Assembly: GCA_964458935.1 (NCBI GenBank)
Contig: CAYWKS010000039.1
Location: 1-25,120 of the forward strand
Origin: CAYWKS01 sp964458935
GTDB lineage: Bacteria; Planctomycetota; Phycisphaerae; Phycisphaerales; Zrk34
Length of the DNA: 25,120 nucleotides
Direction of reading: 5' to 3'
A model generated the notes under the pieces. That model was not told the DNA's origin, searched no databases, and saw only the letters and a program-made list of their open reading frames with translations. Of this stretch, positions 7,105 through 13,828 are shown one piece after another (the stretch's first letter is position 1; each line of letters starts with the position of its first letter). Made by a program: the position numbers and the translations under genes.

Positions 7105-8475
7105 ATGACGCGCTTCCCCATAGCCGATTTGCATTTTGCATACCGGGATGACCGGCCCAAGCTGTGCTACGAATTGCACGGCCTGGCGGACGATGAAATT
7201 GAAGTCCTGCTGGAAGCGATGCAGCGTCGCTTCGACCAGTCCGAGCCGGACGCCTTCACTTTCTCCATCAAGACCAGCGACGATTACTCACCGCTGGAAC
7301 GGGTGAAGCGTCGACGCGGTGGGGATTGGGCTGATTCGGATATTGAAGGCCCCGGCCAACGATTTATCGCGGCAATCGACGCCGAATGCAAAGGCGAACT
7401 GACCGACGATCAACGCCGCTGGCTGGATGTCCGCAACACCGCTTGGTCAATGACCGGGGAAATCAACCGGCTTCGCGTTGAACTGAACTGCCATGAGCCG
7501 GTCAAGTCTTCGGTCCTGGCCACCATCAGCCGCGAAGAACTGCTGGCGCACCTGGATGAAGTCGAGTATTCACCGCCCAAGCTGCCGGCGATGCGACACC
7601 ATCCGCACGCAGACAAGATCGAACAGGTACGCCGGGGCATGGATGCTTTCCATGACCAGCAGCGCCAGTACGAAGCCGGCCTGGAGCGCGTCAGCCGGGC
7701 GGTTCAGGATGTTGCGCCCATATCGGAAACCATGAAGCAAGCGTACCTGGACGCGATGGCCGAGCATGAACAATCGAAGCCGGCTCGATCGGAGCTTGAA
7801 TCGCTTGTGAAGTTAGCTGAACGGAAACTTTGGCCGGTCGATGAACTGCCGGCAGACATCGACGCCGACGTTTTGCGTTGCCTGGATGAACGGGGCTGGG
7901 TTGAAGCCCGGTACGTCATCATGCAGAACCAAGCGAGGTATCCGGGCGATCCAACCCCGCCGTCCCCAAGTCCCGGCGGATGGGATTCACCGTTGAAACG
8001 CCCAAGCATGGTCGGCAGTTGGGATTCGTTCCTTGCAAAACGAGAACGCAACGAGCGCGACCATCCCGGCGAAGTTCGAGTAAGTGAAATCGGCAAAGCA
8101 ATTCTGGCCCGCGTTCGCCGCGAGGTTGCGGCTTTGCCTGAACGTGCCAACAGCAGCACCGAGAACGCCGAGCCGACGCATTCGCCCGACTTCACTTCCG
8201 TTGACTGGTTCGGGACGCGGTACACGTTTGCCAAGGGCAATCAGGCCCAAGCGGTCCGGGTCTTGTGGGAAGCGTGGGCGAAGGGCGAACACAGCTTGTC
8301 GCAAGAGACGGTGGGCGAGCGGATCGAATCTTCGGCCGATCGGTTTGAAATGCGAAAGACCTTCCGCCGAAGGAAAACCGAGGGCAAGGGATACGAACCG
8401 CATCCGGCTTGGGGAACCATGATTCAGCAGTACGGCAAGGGATGTTTTCGATTGGTTCGCCCGGAATCTGACTGA
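7105..8475 (+). CDS. Conserved hypothetical protein of integrated elements, 456 aa
   Basis: I do not recognise a named domain. ATG 7105 is chosen because a good AGGTGA site lies 4-9 nt before it. The frame is open further upstream but that part lacks a start with a ribosome-binding site. The N-terminal ~200 residues are charged and mostly helical. The middle (residues about 190-260) is Glu/Gln/Arg-rich and may form a coiled coil. The C-terminal ~90 residues (VDWFGTRYTF ... QAVRVLWEAWAKG ... HPAWGTMIQ) look like a compact domain that I recall beside primase/integrase modules in planctomycete elements, possibly winged-helix-like. No signal peptide or membrane segment. It ends just before the phased repeats at 8476-8525, so it may belong to the element's own core rather than its cargo. 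Confidence 0.75.
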   Translation: MTRFPIADLHFAYRDDRPKLCYELHGLADDEIEVLLEAMQRRFDQSEPDAFTFSIKTSDDYSPLERVKRRRGGDWADSDIEGPGQRFIAAIDAECKGELTDDQRRWLDVRNTAWSMTGEINRLRVELNCHEPVKSSVLATISREELLAHLDEVEYSPPKLPAMRHHPHADKIEQVRRGMDAFHDQQRQYEAGLERVSRAVQDVAPISETMKQAYLDAMAEHEQSKPARSELESLVKLAERKLWPVDELPADIDADVLRCLDERGWVEARYVIMQNQARYPGDPTPPSPSPGGWDSPLKRPSMVGSWDSFLAKRERNERDHPGEVRVSEIGKAILARVRREVAALPERANSSTENAEPTHSPDFTSVDWFGTRYTFAKGNQAQAVRVLWEAWAKGEHSLSQETVGERIESSADRFEMRKTFRRRKTEGKGYEPHPAWGTMIQQYGKGCFRLVRPESD

Positions 8476-8525
8476 TCCGCAGATAATCCGCGTTTGATCC
8501 GCATTTCGTACCCGCTTTGGTCCGC
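8476..8525. repeat. Five phased TCCGC repeats (possible operator or iterons)
   Basis: TCCGC (once CCCGC) occurs at 8476, 8487, 8498, 8511 and 8521, so spacing is 11, 11, 13 and 10 bp, close to one DNA turn. The first three copies are (A/G)ATCCGC. They lie directly before the two small HTH genes and the primase gene. Autoregulation by one of these proteins, or a replication origin, would fit. Confidence 0.5.
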
Positions 8526-8548
8526 ATGGCCCCGCGCATGATGGGGGC

Positions 8549-8767
8549 ATGAACGATCAACGTCTATGCACGCTACGGGACCTTGCCCAACGCTTCCGGC
8601 GATACGGCCTGTCGATGGCCTGGCTGCGCCGTGAAGCAAGGGCCGGTCGGATTCCATCATTCCGGGCAGGCCGTCGATTGCTGTTCGATCCTGATGCCGT
8701 GGAAGCGGCCCTGATCGAACGCGCCAAGGCCGACACTGAACCGGCGAAGGGGGTGGACCGTGACTGA
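8549..8767 (+). CDS. Small HTH DNA-binding protein (excisionase-like), 72 aa
   Basis: The protein has the short HTH_17 layout: LCTLRDLAQRF, a turn, SMAWLRREARAGRIPSFRAG as the recognition helix with its wing, then FDPDAVEAALIERA. A GGGG ribosome-binding stretch precedes ATG 8549 and the phased TCCGC repeats lie just upstream. It overlaps the next gene by 8 bp. It begins the packed block that runs to the integrase. A role as excisionase or regulator of the block is likely from size and position but not proven. Confidence 0.75.
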   Translation: MNDQRLCTLRDLAQRFRRYGLSMAWLRREARAGRIPSFRAGRRLLFDPDAVEAALIERAKADTEPAKGVDRD

Positions 8768-8990
8768 TACCACGCCCACGCCCATCGTCGAACGTCTGTT
8801 GACTTACCGCGAAGCGGGAAAGCTGCTCGGAGTGACAGAAAGAACCGTCTTCACGCTCATAGCCGACGGCGAACTGCCGCGCGTCCGCTTCGGCCGATCC
8901 GTCCGCATCGACCCGGCCGACCTGCGGGCCTACATCGACCGCTGCAAGACCCCCGGAAGAACTGCCCCGCGAAACGGGGGTGAACAGTGA
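8760..8990 (+). CDS. Excisionase-family HTH_17 protein, 76 aa
   Basis: This is the clearer excisionase-like protein of the two. LLTYREAGKLLGVTERTVF forms the helix-turn-helix, IADGELPRVRFGRSVRI the wing, and DPADLRAYIDRCK the closing helix. It starts at GTG 8760 inside the end of the previous gene, and its TGA overlaps the primase GTG (8987-8990). Products of this type bind att-site arms and bend DNA for excision, or act as regulators. Which applies here is unknown. Confidence 0.8.
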   Translation: MTDTTPTPIVERLLTYREAGKLLGVTERTVFTLIADGELPRVRFGRSVRIDPADLRAYIDRCKTPGRTAPRNGGEQ

Positions 8991-11434
8991 ACCCGGTTGA
9001 ACTGATGCTGTCGAAGCTGCCCGATGCGAAACGCAACGGTAAGGGCTGGCATGCGCGATGCCCCGCACACGATGACCGCCGGCCGAGTCTGTCGATTGCC
9101 GAGGGTGACGACGGCCGGGCGCTGGTGAACTGCCACGCGGGATGCACACCGCAAGCCATCGTCGAAGCCGTGGGCCTGAACCTGGCGGACCTGATGCCGG
9201 CGAACGGCTGCGGTGGCGAACGGCGACAATCGGCGGCAAAGACCGTCAACAATCGCAAACCGGGCAACACCTTCGCCACCGTCCGCGAAGCTGTCCGGGC
9301 GCTGGAACGTCGGCTGGGCAAGCGGTTTGCGTTCTGGACCTACCACAACGCCAAGGGTGAGGCGGTGGGCTATGTGCTCCGCTGGGATGCGGCGAACGGG
9401 AAAGAGGTTCGGCCCGTCAGTCGAACGGCGGATGGGCGATGGATCATCGGCGGGATGACCGAGCCGCGCCCGCTGTACGGCCTGCCCGACCTGTTGAAAG
9501 CGCAATCCAGGGGCGGCGGTTCCCGCGTGTATGTCTGCGAGGGCGAAAAGGCGGCGGACGCAGCGCGGGCCGTGGGCCTGATAGCCACCACGTCGGCGCA
9601 CGGCAGCAAGTCGGCGTCGAAGGCGGACTGGTCGCCCTTGGCCAGCCCCGCCATCCGGGAAGTGGTCATCCTGCCCGATGCCGATGACGCCGGCGAGCGT
9701 TACGCCGATGACGTGGCCGGCCTGCTGGCGAACTTGGAACCCGCGCCGGTGGTCAAGGTGGTACACCTGCCCGACATGGCCTTCGGCGACGGCGGCGACA
9801 TGGCCGACTTCGTGACCCTTCGGGGTGGGGATACGGACGCGATCAAGGCGGAAGTCGAAGCCCTGGCCGACAGCGCCGAAGCGGTGACGGCTACTTCGGC
9901 TGACAATCTGACGAAACCGACGAAACCCCGGATTGAACCCTTCCAGCCGTTCCCGGTCGATGCGTTGCCCCAAGCGGTGGCGGGTTTTGTCAGTGACAGC
10001 GCCGAGGCCGTCGGCTGCGATCCTTCCTACATCGCGCTGCCCCTGCTGGTCGGGTTCGCGTCAGCGATCGGCAACAGCCGGCGTGTCCGACTGAAACAAA
10101 GCTGGACTGAACCGGCCATCCTATGGGGAGCGATCATCGGCGAATCGGGCAGCACGAAAAGCCCGGCCCTGGAACTGGCGCTTCGCGCGGTGCGGCAGCG
10201 GCAGGAACGGAAGATGAGGGAACACCGCGCCGCCTTCGACCAGTGGCAGAAGGAATACGAAGTCTTCGAGGCGCAGAAGGCGGCCTGGAAGCGGGACGCG
10301 ACGAAGAACCCGACAGCCGCCGGCGATCCGCCCGAAGCGCCGGAAGCGCCGACGTGCGAACGCTGCTGGACCGATGACGCCACAATCGAAGCCCTGGCCA
10401 AGCTGTTGCAGGACAACCCTCGCGGCCTGCTGGTGATTCGCGATGAACTGGCCGGCTGGCTGCATTTCGATCGCTATACATCCGGGGGCGGCGGCAAGGG
10501 CGGGGAAGCGCCGAAGTGGCTGGAAATGTTCGGCGGTCGCGCGCTGGTGGTGGATCGGAAGACCAGCGGGACCATCTACGTTCCGCAAGCGGCGGTGTCG
10601 ATCGTCGGCGGGATTCAACCGGGCATCCTGGCCCGCTACGTCGGGCAGGAACACCGCGACAACGGCCTGCTGGCGCGGCTGCTGCTGACCATGCCACCAC
10701 GTCGGCCGAAGGTCTGGACCGAAGCGGACATCGACCCGATGGCCGAGGCGGCTATCGGCAATACCTTCGAGGCCCTGCACGACCTGGAACCGGCGAGCAA
10801 CGCTGACGGCGAACCCCGCCCGGCAATCGTGCAACTGACAGCCGAGGGCAAGCGGGCCTGGATCGCGTTCTACAACGAACACAACGCCGAAGCCGCCGAC
10901 CTGTGCGGCGACCTGGCGGCAGCGTGGTCGAAGCTCGAAGGTTACGCGGCCCGCTTCGCGCTGGTGCATCACCTGATCCGCCAAGTATCCGGCGAACAAG
11001 TGGGCGAAGGTATCGACGCGGTGAGCATCGCGGCCGGCGTGAAGCTGTCGCGCTGGTTCGCCCATGAAGCGAAGCGCGTGTACGCCATGCTGGCCGAGGA
11101 TGACGAAGCCCGGCAGCGAAGGCAATCGGTCGAACTGATCGAACGCAAAGGCGGATCGGTGACGGTGCGGGAATGGCAGCGGACCCGATCGCACCGCACC
11201 GCCGAGGATGCCGAAGCGGAACTGGCCGAACTGGTAACGGCCGGCGTGGGCCGGTGGGAGGAAGTCGCACCGGGACCAAAGGGCGGCCGGCCATCCAAGC
11301 GGTTCGGCCTGGCCGACGCGGAGAAGGGGCGGACGATTCAAACCACTAGCGCGACTGTTCCCCCTGCGGACGATGACCACGAAGCCGAGGAAGGACCCGC
11401 GACGCCTGGCGATGACGATTGGGGGGAACTGTGA
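8987..11434 (+). CDS. Primase/helicase-like replication protein (CHC2 zinc finger, Toprim, DUF3987), 815 aa
   Basis: The N-terminus has a CHC2-type zinc site: C25-P-A-H28 and C49-H-A-G-C53. A Toprim region follows, with the acidic E185 in VYVCEGEKAAD and the D231-A-D233 motif in VILPDADDAG. From about residue 320 (PFPVDALPQAV ... CDPSYIALPLL) it is DUF3987, with a P-loop-like GESGSTKS at 385-392 and a long Lys/Arg/Glu helix at 400-440. The end is a region likely to be winged-helix (RTAEDAEAELAELV). This architecture is typical of replication proteins of integrative elements and satellites and implies that the excised form can replicate. The start is GTG 8987, overlapping the upstream stop, after GGGGGTGAACA. 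The dispersed repeat at 9900-9930 lies inside it and encodes LTKPTKPR. Confidence 0.88.
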   Translation: MNPVELMLSKLPDAKRNGKGWHARCPAHDDRRPSLSIAEGDDGRALVNCHAGCTPQAIVEAVGLNLADLMPANGCGGERRQSAAKTVNNRKPGNTFATVREAVRALERRLGKRFAFWTYHNAKGEAVGYVLRWDAANGKEVRPVSRTADGRWIIGGMTEPRPLYGLPDLLKAQSRGGGSRVYVCEGEKAADAARAVGLIATTSAHGSKSASKADWSPLASPAIREVVILPDADDAGERYADDVAGLLANLEPAPVVKVVHLPDMAFGDGGDMADFVTLRGGDTDAIKAEVEALADSAEAVTATSADNLTKPTKPRIEPFQPFPVDALPQAVAGFVSDSAEAVGCDPSYIALPLLVGFASAIGNSRRVRLKQSWTEPAILWGAIIGESGSTKSPALELALRAVRQRQERKMREHRAAFDQWQKEYEVFEAQKAAWKRDATKNPTAAGDPPEAPEAPTCERCWTDDATIEALAKLLQDNPRGLLVIRDELAGWLHFDRYTSGGGGKGGEAPKWLEMFGGRALVVDRKTSGTIYVPQAAVSIVGGIQPGILARYVGQEHRDNGLLARLLLTMPPRRPKVWTEADIDPMAEAAIGNTFEALHDLEPASNADGEPRPAIVQLTAEGKRAWIAFYNEHNAEAADLCGDLAAAWSKLEGYAARFALVHHLIRQVSGEQVGEGIDAVSIAAGVKLSRWFAHEAKRVYAMLAEDDEARQRRQSVELIERKGGSVTVREWQRTRSHRTAEDAEAELAELVTAGVGRWEEVAPGPKGGRPSKRFGLADAEKGRTIQTTSATVPPADDDHEAEEGPATPGDDDWGEL
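9900..9930. repeat. Dispersed TGAC-type repeat copy inside the primase gene
   Basis: CTGAC at 9900 begins a stretch that aligns with 349-378 and with the reverse complement of 11672-11701. Its internal units read TGACGAAACC and GACGAAACCC. In the primase it encodes a Thr/Lys/Pro linker between the Toprim and DUF3987 parts. Confidence 0.45.
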
Positions 11435-12084
11435 ACATCATCGCCAGCATCACGCCAGACATTGCCGGCATCCTGGCGGACGTGGCCCGACGGGGCATCA
11501 CGTTGCAGGCCCACGTCGGCAAGGTGCGATTCCGTCCCCGGTCGGCGATGACGCCTGACCTGGCCCAGCGGATCAAGGCCCATCGGCCGGCGCTGCTGGC
11601 GTTGCTGTCGAATCCGGGGGCTGACACAACCCCGCCGGATGTTACGGCAATCGCCCCGCGTGAAGCGGAATCGGGGGTTTCGTCGGTTGTGTCAGTGTCA
11701 GAACCCCCGGAGAGGCCAACGGCCGGTCGGGGCCTGTGGAGTGAAGACGAACTGGCCATGCTGGCGCGAGCCGGGACCACGCCGGCGGACCTGCCGCTTG
11801 TGTCGGCGGTGAAAGACACCTTCGCCGACTTCGGGGCGACGGTGGTTTCGATCGAATCAGCGCATGGTCGCGGGGGATGGACGCGACGCCGGGCGGCTGA
11901 ACTGATCCGCGACGCCCGACGGCATGGAATCCGAGGGCAAGCCGGCGAAGCCGTGGCCATGCGGGACGCCTGGCGGGAACGGTTGGCGGTCTGCACCATC
12001 GACGGCGGACTGACCGAAGACCACGCCGAGCAAGTTGCCCTGTGTGAATTGGAAGAATACGCTTCACTTTTGGGAAAGCACTAG
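11431..12084 (+). CDS. Unknown protein with a TubC_N-like N-terminal domain, 217 aa
   Basis: GTG 11431 overlaps the primase stop (GTGA) and follows a GGGGGGAACT ribosome-binding stretch, so it is preferred to the TTG at 11419. Residues about 8-58 (ILADVARRGITLQAHVGKVRF ... LAQRIKAHRPALLALLS) match the pattern of the TubC_N docking domain: helix, beta-hairpin, helix. From memory, such domains occur next to primases in bacterial integrative elements, where a protein-docking role is plausible. A flexible Pro/Ser linker follows, then a helical domain of about 120 residues with no recognised family. Translational coupling to the primase suggests the two products work together. Two dispersed repeat copies lie in the linker region. 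Confidence 0.75.
   Translation: MNIIASITPDIAGILADVARRGITLQAHVGKVRFRPRSAMTPDLAQRIKAHRPALLALLSNPGADTTPPDVTAIAPREAESGVSSVVSVSEPPERPTAGRGLWSEDELAMLARAGTTPADLPLVSAVKDTFADFGATVVSIESAHGRGGWTRRRAAELIRDARRHGIRGQAGEAVAMRDAWRERLAVCTIDGGLTEDHAEQVALCELEEYASLLGKH
11621..11701. repeat. Cluster of TGACACAACC-type repeats (right cluster)
   Basis: CTGACACAACC at 11621-11631 and GGTTGTGTCAG at 11685-11695 are a perfect 11-bp inverted repeat with a 53-nt spacer. This copies the arrangement at 366-427. The stretch 11682-11701 matches the reverse complement of 349-368 at 19 of 20 positions. Confidence 0.5.
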
Positions 12085-12089
12085 CTATC

Positions 12090-12320
12090 ATGAAAGCCAT
12101 GCCCGTATATGACGACATACGAAGCGCCATCGACGCCAGCGGCAAGACTCGCTATCGGCTGTGGCAGGAAACCGGCATATCGCAAGGCCAGTTGAGCCAG
12201 TTCATGGCCGGCACGAAGGGCCTGTCGGTTGAAGCCCTTGAGAAGCTGGCCGATTGCCTGGACCTTGAGATCGTCGCCCGACCGGCGAAGCGCACCAAAG
12301 CCAAGAGGAAGGACGGCTGA
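12090..12320 (+). CDS. XRE-family transcriptional regulator, 76 aa
   Basis: A single Cro/C1-type helix-turn-helix fills the protein: IRSAIDASGKTRYRLWQETG (helices 1-2), ISQGQLSQFMAGTKGLSV (helix 3 and turn), EALEKLADCLDLEIV (helices 4-5). A basic tail KRTKAKRKDG ends it. It lies 5 bp after the TubC_N-like gene and 3 bp before the integrase gene. It is a good candidate for the repressor that holds the element in its integrated state. ATG 12099 is an alternative start, and neither has a strong ribosome-binding site. Confidence 0.85.
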   Translation: MKAMPVYDDIRSAIDASGKTRYRLWQETGISQGQLSQFMAGTKGLSVEALEKLADCLDLEIVARPAKRTKAKRKDG

Positions 12321-12323
12321 CCA

Positions 12324-13616
12324 ATGGCAAGCATCAGCAACGACCCCAACGGACGCCGGCGGATTTTGTTTTTCGACGCCGACGGCAAACGCAAGCCAAT
12401 TCGCTTGGGCAAGGTTTCGCTTCGCTACGCCGAGTCGGTCAAGAGCAAGATCGAAGACCTTGTATCGGCGAGCATCGCCAACGAAGCGCCGCGCGACGAT
12501 ACGGCCCGGTGGGTCGCTTCACTGGATGCGACCATGTACGACAAGCTGGCGAACGCCGGCTTAGTGAAGCGGCGGGAAGTCGCCACGCTGGGAGACTTCA
12601 CGCGGCGGTACATCGACGGACGCCACGACATCAAGGCCCGCACCCGGATCAACCTTGATCGCGCCCGCAAGTACCTGCTGGACTACTGCGACGCCAAGCG
12701 CCCCATGCGGGAGTTCACCGCCGGCGATGCCGAGGACTTCCGCCAACACCTGATCGGCCAAGGGCTGAGCGAAAACACGGTGCGGCGAGCGATCGGCCGG
12801 GCGCGGCAGTTCTTCCTTGCCGCGAAGAAACGCGGCCTGATCCATTCCAACCCCTTCGAGGGCATCGCGGCATCGGTTCGCCCCAATGTGTCCCGGTTCT
12901 ACTTCGTCAGCGAAGCCGAGTCACAGAAGGTCTTGGCCCATTGCCCCGATGCACAGTGGCGGGTGATATTCGCCCTGGCGCGGTACGGTGGCCTGCGGTG
13001 TCCGTCCGAGGTCTTGGCCTTGACGTGGGATGACGTGAATTGGGAGCACAACCGTATCCGCGTCCCCAGCCCGAAGACCGAACACCATGAAGGCGGGGAT
13101 AGCCGCACGATACCGCTGTTCCCCGAACTGCGGCCGCACCTGCTGGAAGCCTTCGAGGAAGCCGAGCCGGGGACGCAGCATGTTGTCACCCGCTACCGCG
13201 ACGGCAACGCCAACCTGCGTACCCAACTACAACGGATCATCAAACGGGCGGGGCTGGACGCTTGGCCGAAGCTGTTTCAGAACCTTCGCAGCACCCGCGA
13301 AACGGAACTGGCCGAATCCTTCCCGATGCACGTTGTCTGCAAGTGGATCGGCAACAGTCAACCCGTCGCGGCAGCACACTACCTGCAACTGACCGACGAA
13401 CACTTCGACCGGGCGGTGAGCGGCGAGCCGAAGGCGGCGCAAAATGCGGCGCAGAAGCTGCACGAAGCGGCTGGAAACGACCCGAAGGAAGAATCGGACG
13501 AAGACGCGCAAGGCTCGCCCGGTTCGGAAGATAGCGGGAAGCTTCCGGTTAATTCCGGTTGCTTCACTATCAGGAAAGTACCCCCTAGGGGAGTCGAACC
13601 CCTGTTCCCGGACTGA
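12324..13616 (+). CDS. Tyrosine recombinase/integrase, 430 aa in the integrated form
   Basis: It catalyses integration and excision at tRNA-Glu. Residues about 90-180 are the SAM-like core-binding domain (FTRRYIDGRHDIKARTRI ... NTVRRAIGRARQFF). The catalytic domain shows R225 (YGGLRCPSEVL), K251 (SPKTEH), R322 (FQNLRSTRETEL) and nucleophile Y353 (AAAHYLQL). The usual box II His is Q319 and the usual box III His is N (WIGNSQ). From memory this is typical of the planctomycete NLRSTRE subfamily. GAGGAAGG precedes ATG 12324. From V419 on, the codons come from the att core and antisense tRNA-Glu DNA (VPPRGVEPLFPD-stop). The original 70-codon tail is at 41-253. The present C-terminus is therefore a product of integration. 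Confidence 0.93.
   Translation: MASISNDPNGRRRILFFDADGKRKPIRLGKVSLRYAESVKSKIEDLVSASIANEAPRDDTARWVASLDATMYDKLANAGLVKRREVATLGDFTRRYIDGRHDIKARTRINLDRARKYLLDYCDAKRPMREFTAGDAEDFRQHLIGQGLSENTVRRAIGRARQFFLAAKKRGLIHSNPFEGIAASVRPNVSRFYFVSEAESQKVLAHCPDAQWRVIFALARYGGLRCPSEVLALTWDDVNWEHNRIRVPSPKTEHHEGGDSRTIPLFPELRPHLLEAFEEAEPGTQHVVTRYRDGNANLRTQLQRIIKRAGLDAWPKLFQNLRSTRETELAESFPMHVVCKWIGNSQPVAAAHYLQLTDEHFDRAVSGEPKAAQNAAQKLHEAAGNDPKEESDEDAQGSPGSEDSGKLPVNSGCFTIRKVPPRGVEPLFPD
13538..13565. promoter_or_regulatory. Imperfect inverted repeat beside the right att core
   Basis: GAAGC-tt-CCGG and CCGG-tt-GCTTC flank TTAATT, 10 bp from the att core. It could be a binding site for the recombinase or excisionase. It lies within integrase codons, so it may also be chance. 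Confidence 0.3.
13576..13599. other. Right attachment site within the tRNA-Glu 3' end
   Basis: This is the second copy of the 17-bp att core (13576-13592), plus TCGAAC after one mismatch. It covers the tRNA T-arm and acceptor 3' strand, so integration leaves the tRNA intact here. Confidence 0.85.
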
Positions 13617-13651
13617 GAATCCGGTGTCCTGGGCCACTAGACGAAGGGGGC
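13579..13651 (-). tRNA. tRNA-Glu (CTC anticodon)
   Basis: Read on the minus strand: acceptor GCCCCCT pairs with AGGGGGT (G1 with U72 as a wobble), the D arm begins GTCTAGTGG, the anticodon stem CCGGA/TCCGG holds loop TTCTCAG with anticodon CTC, and the T arm is AGGGG-TTCGACT-CCCCT. The pattern GTCTAGTGGCCCAGGACAC is typical of bacterial tRNA-Glu. CCA is not encoded. It is 73 nt long, and its 3' half is the integration site of the element. Confidence 0.95.
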
Positions 13652-13709
13652 GGCGAGGCTCGGCGACGCGGCGGGCGCGATGCGGATGAGCCTGTTTGTT
13701 GAACCGCAC

Positions 13710-13737
13710 ATCTTACCATCCGCGGGTCGACGGTCAA
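13710..13737 (-). promoter_or_regulatory. Promoter of tRNA-Glu
   Basis: On the minus strand TTGACC (-35, 13732-13737) is followed after 16 nt by TAAGAT (-10, 13710-13715), about 58 nt before the 5' end of the tRNA. After integration, transcription from it runs on into the antisense strand of the integrase gene. Confidence 0.7.
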
Positions 13738-13828
13738 CGGCGAACCGCCATGGCGGGGCGATCCGGCGGGGTGCGGCGACGCGCCGGCCGGTGTGGTGTA
13801 CCATGCGGCAAGCAATGAAAGGATCGTC

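Larger units (their letters stand above)
39..13592 (+). mobile_element. Integrative element (about 13.5 kb) in tRNA-Glu, with integrase, primase and restriction-modification cargo
   Basis: The boundaries are a 17-bp direct repeat (39-55 and 13576-13592) that on the right overlaps the 3' end of tRNA-Glu. A tyrosine recombinase gene abuts the right copy. All internal genes are on one strand. A packed regulator/primase/integrase block occupies 8549-13616 and cargo lies between 576 and 8475. No capsid, terminase, portal, relaxase or type IV secretion gene is visible, so a phage-satellite-like or mobilisable element is the best description. That label is inference. The true length is about 155 bp shorter if the assembly gap at 1592-1691 is spurious. 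Confidence 0.9.
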
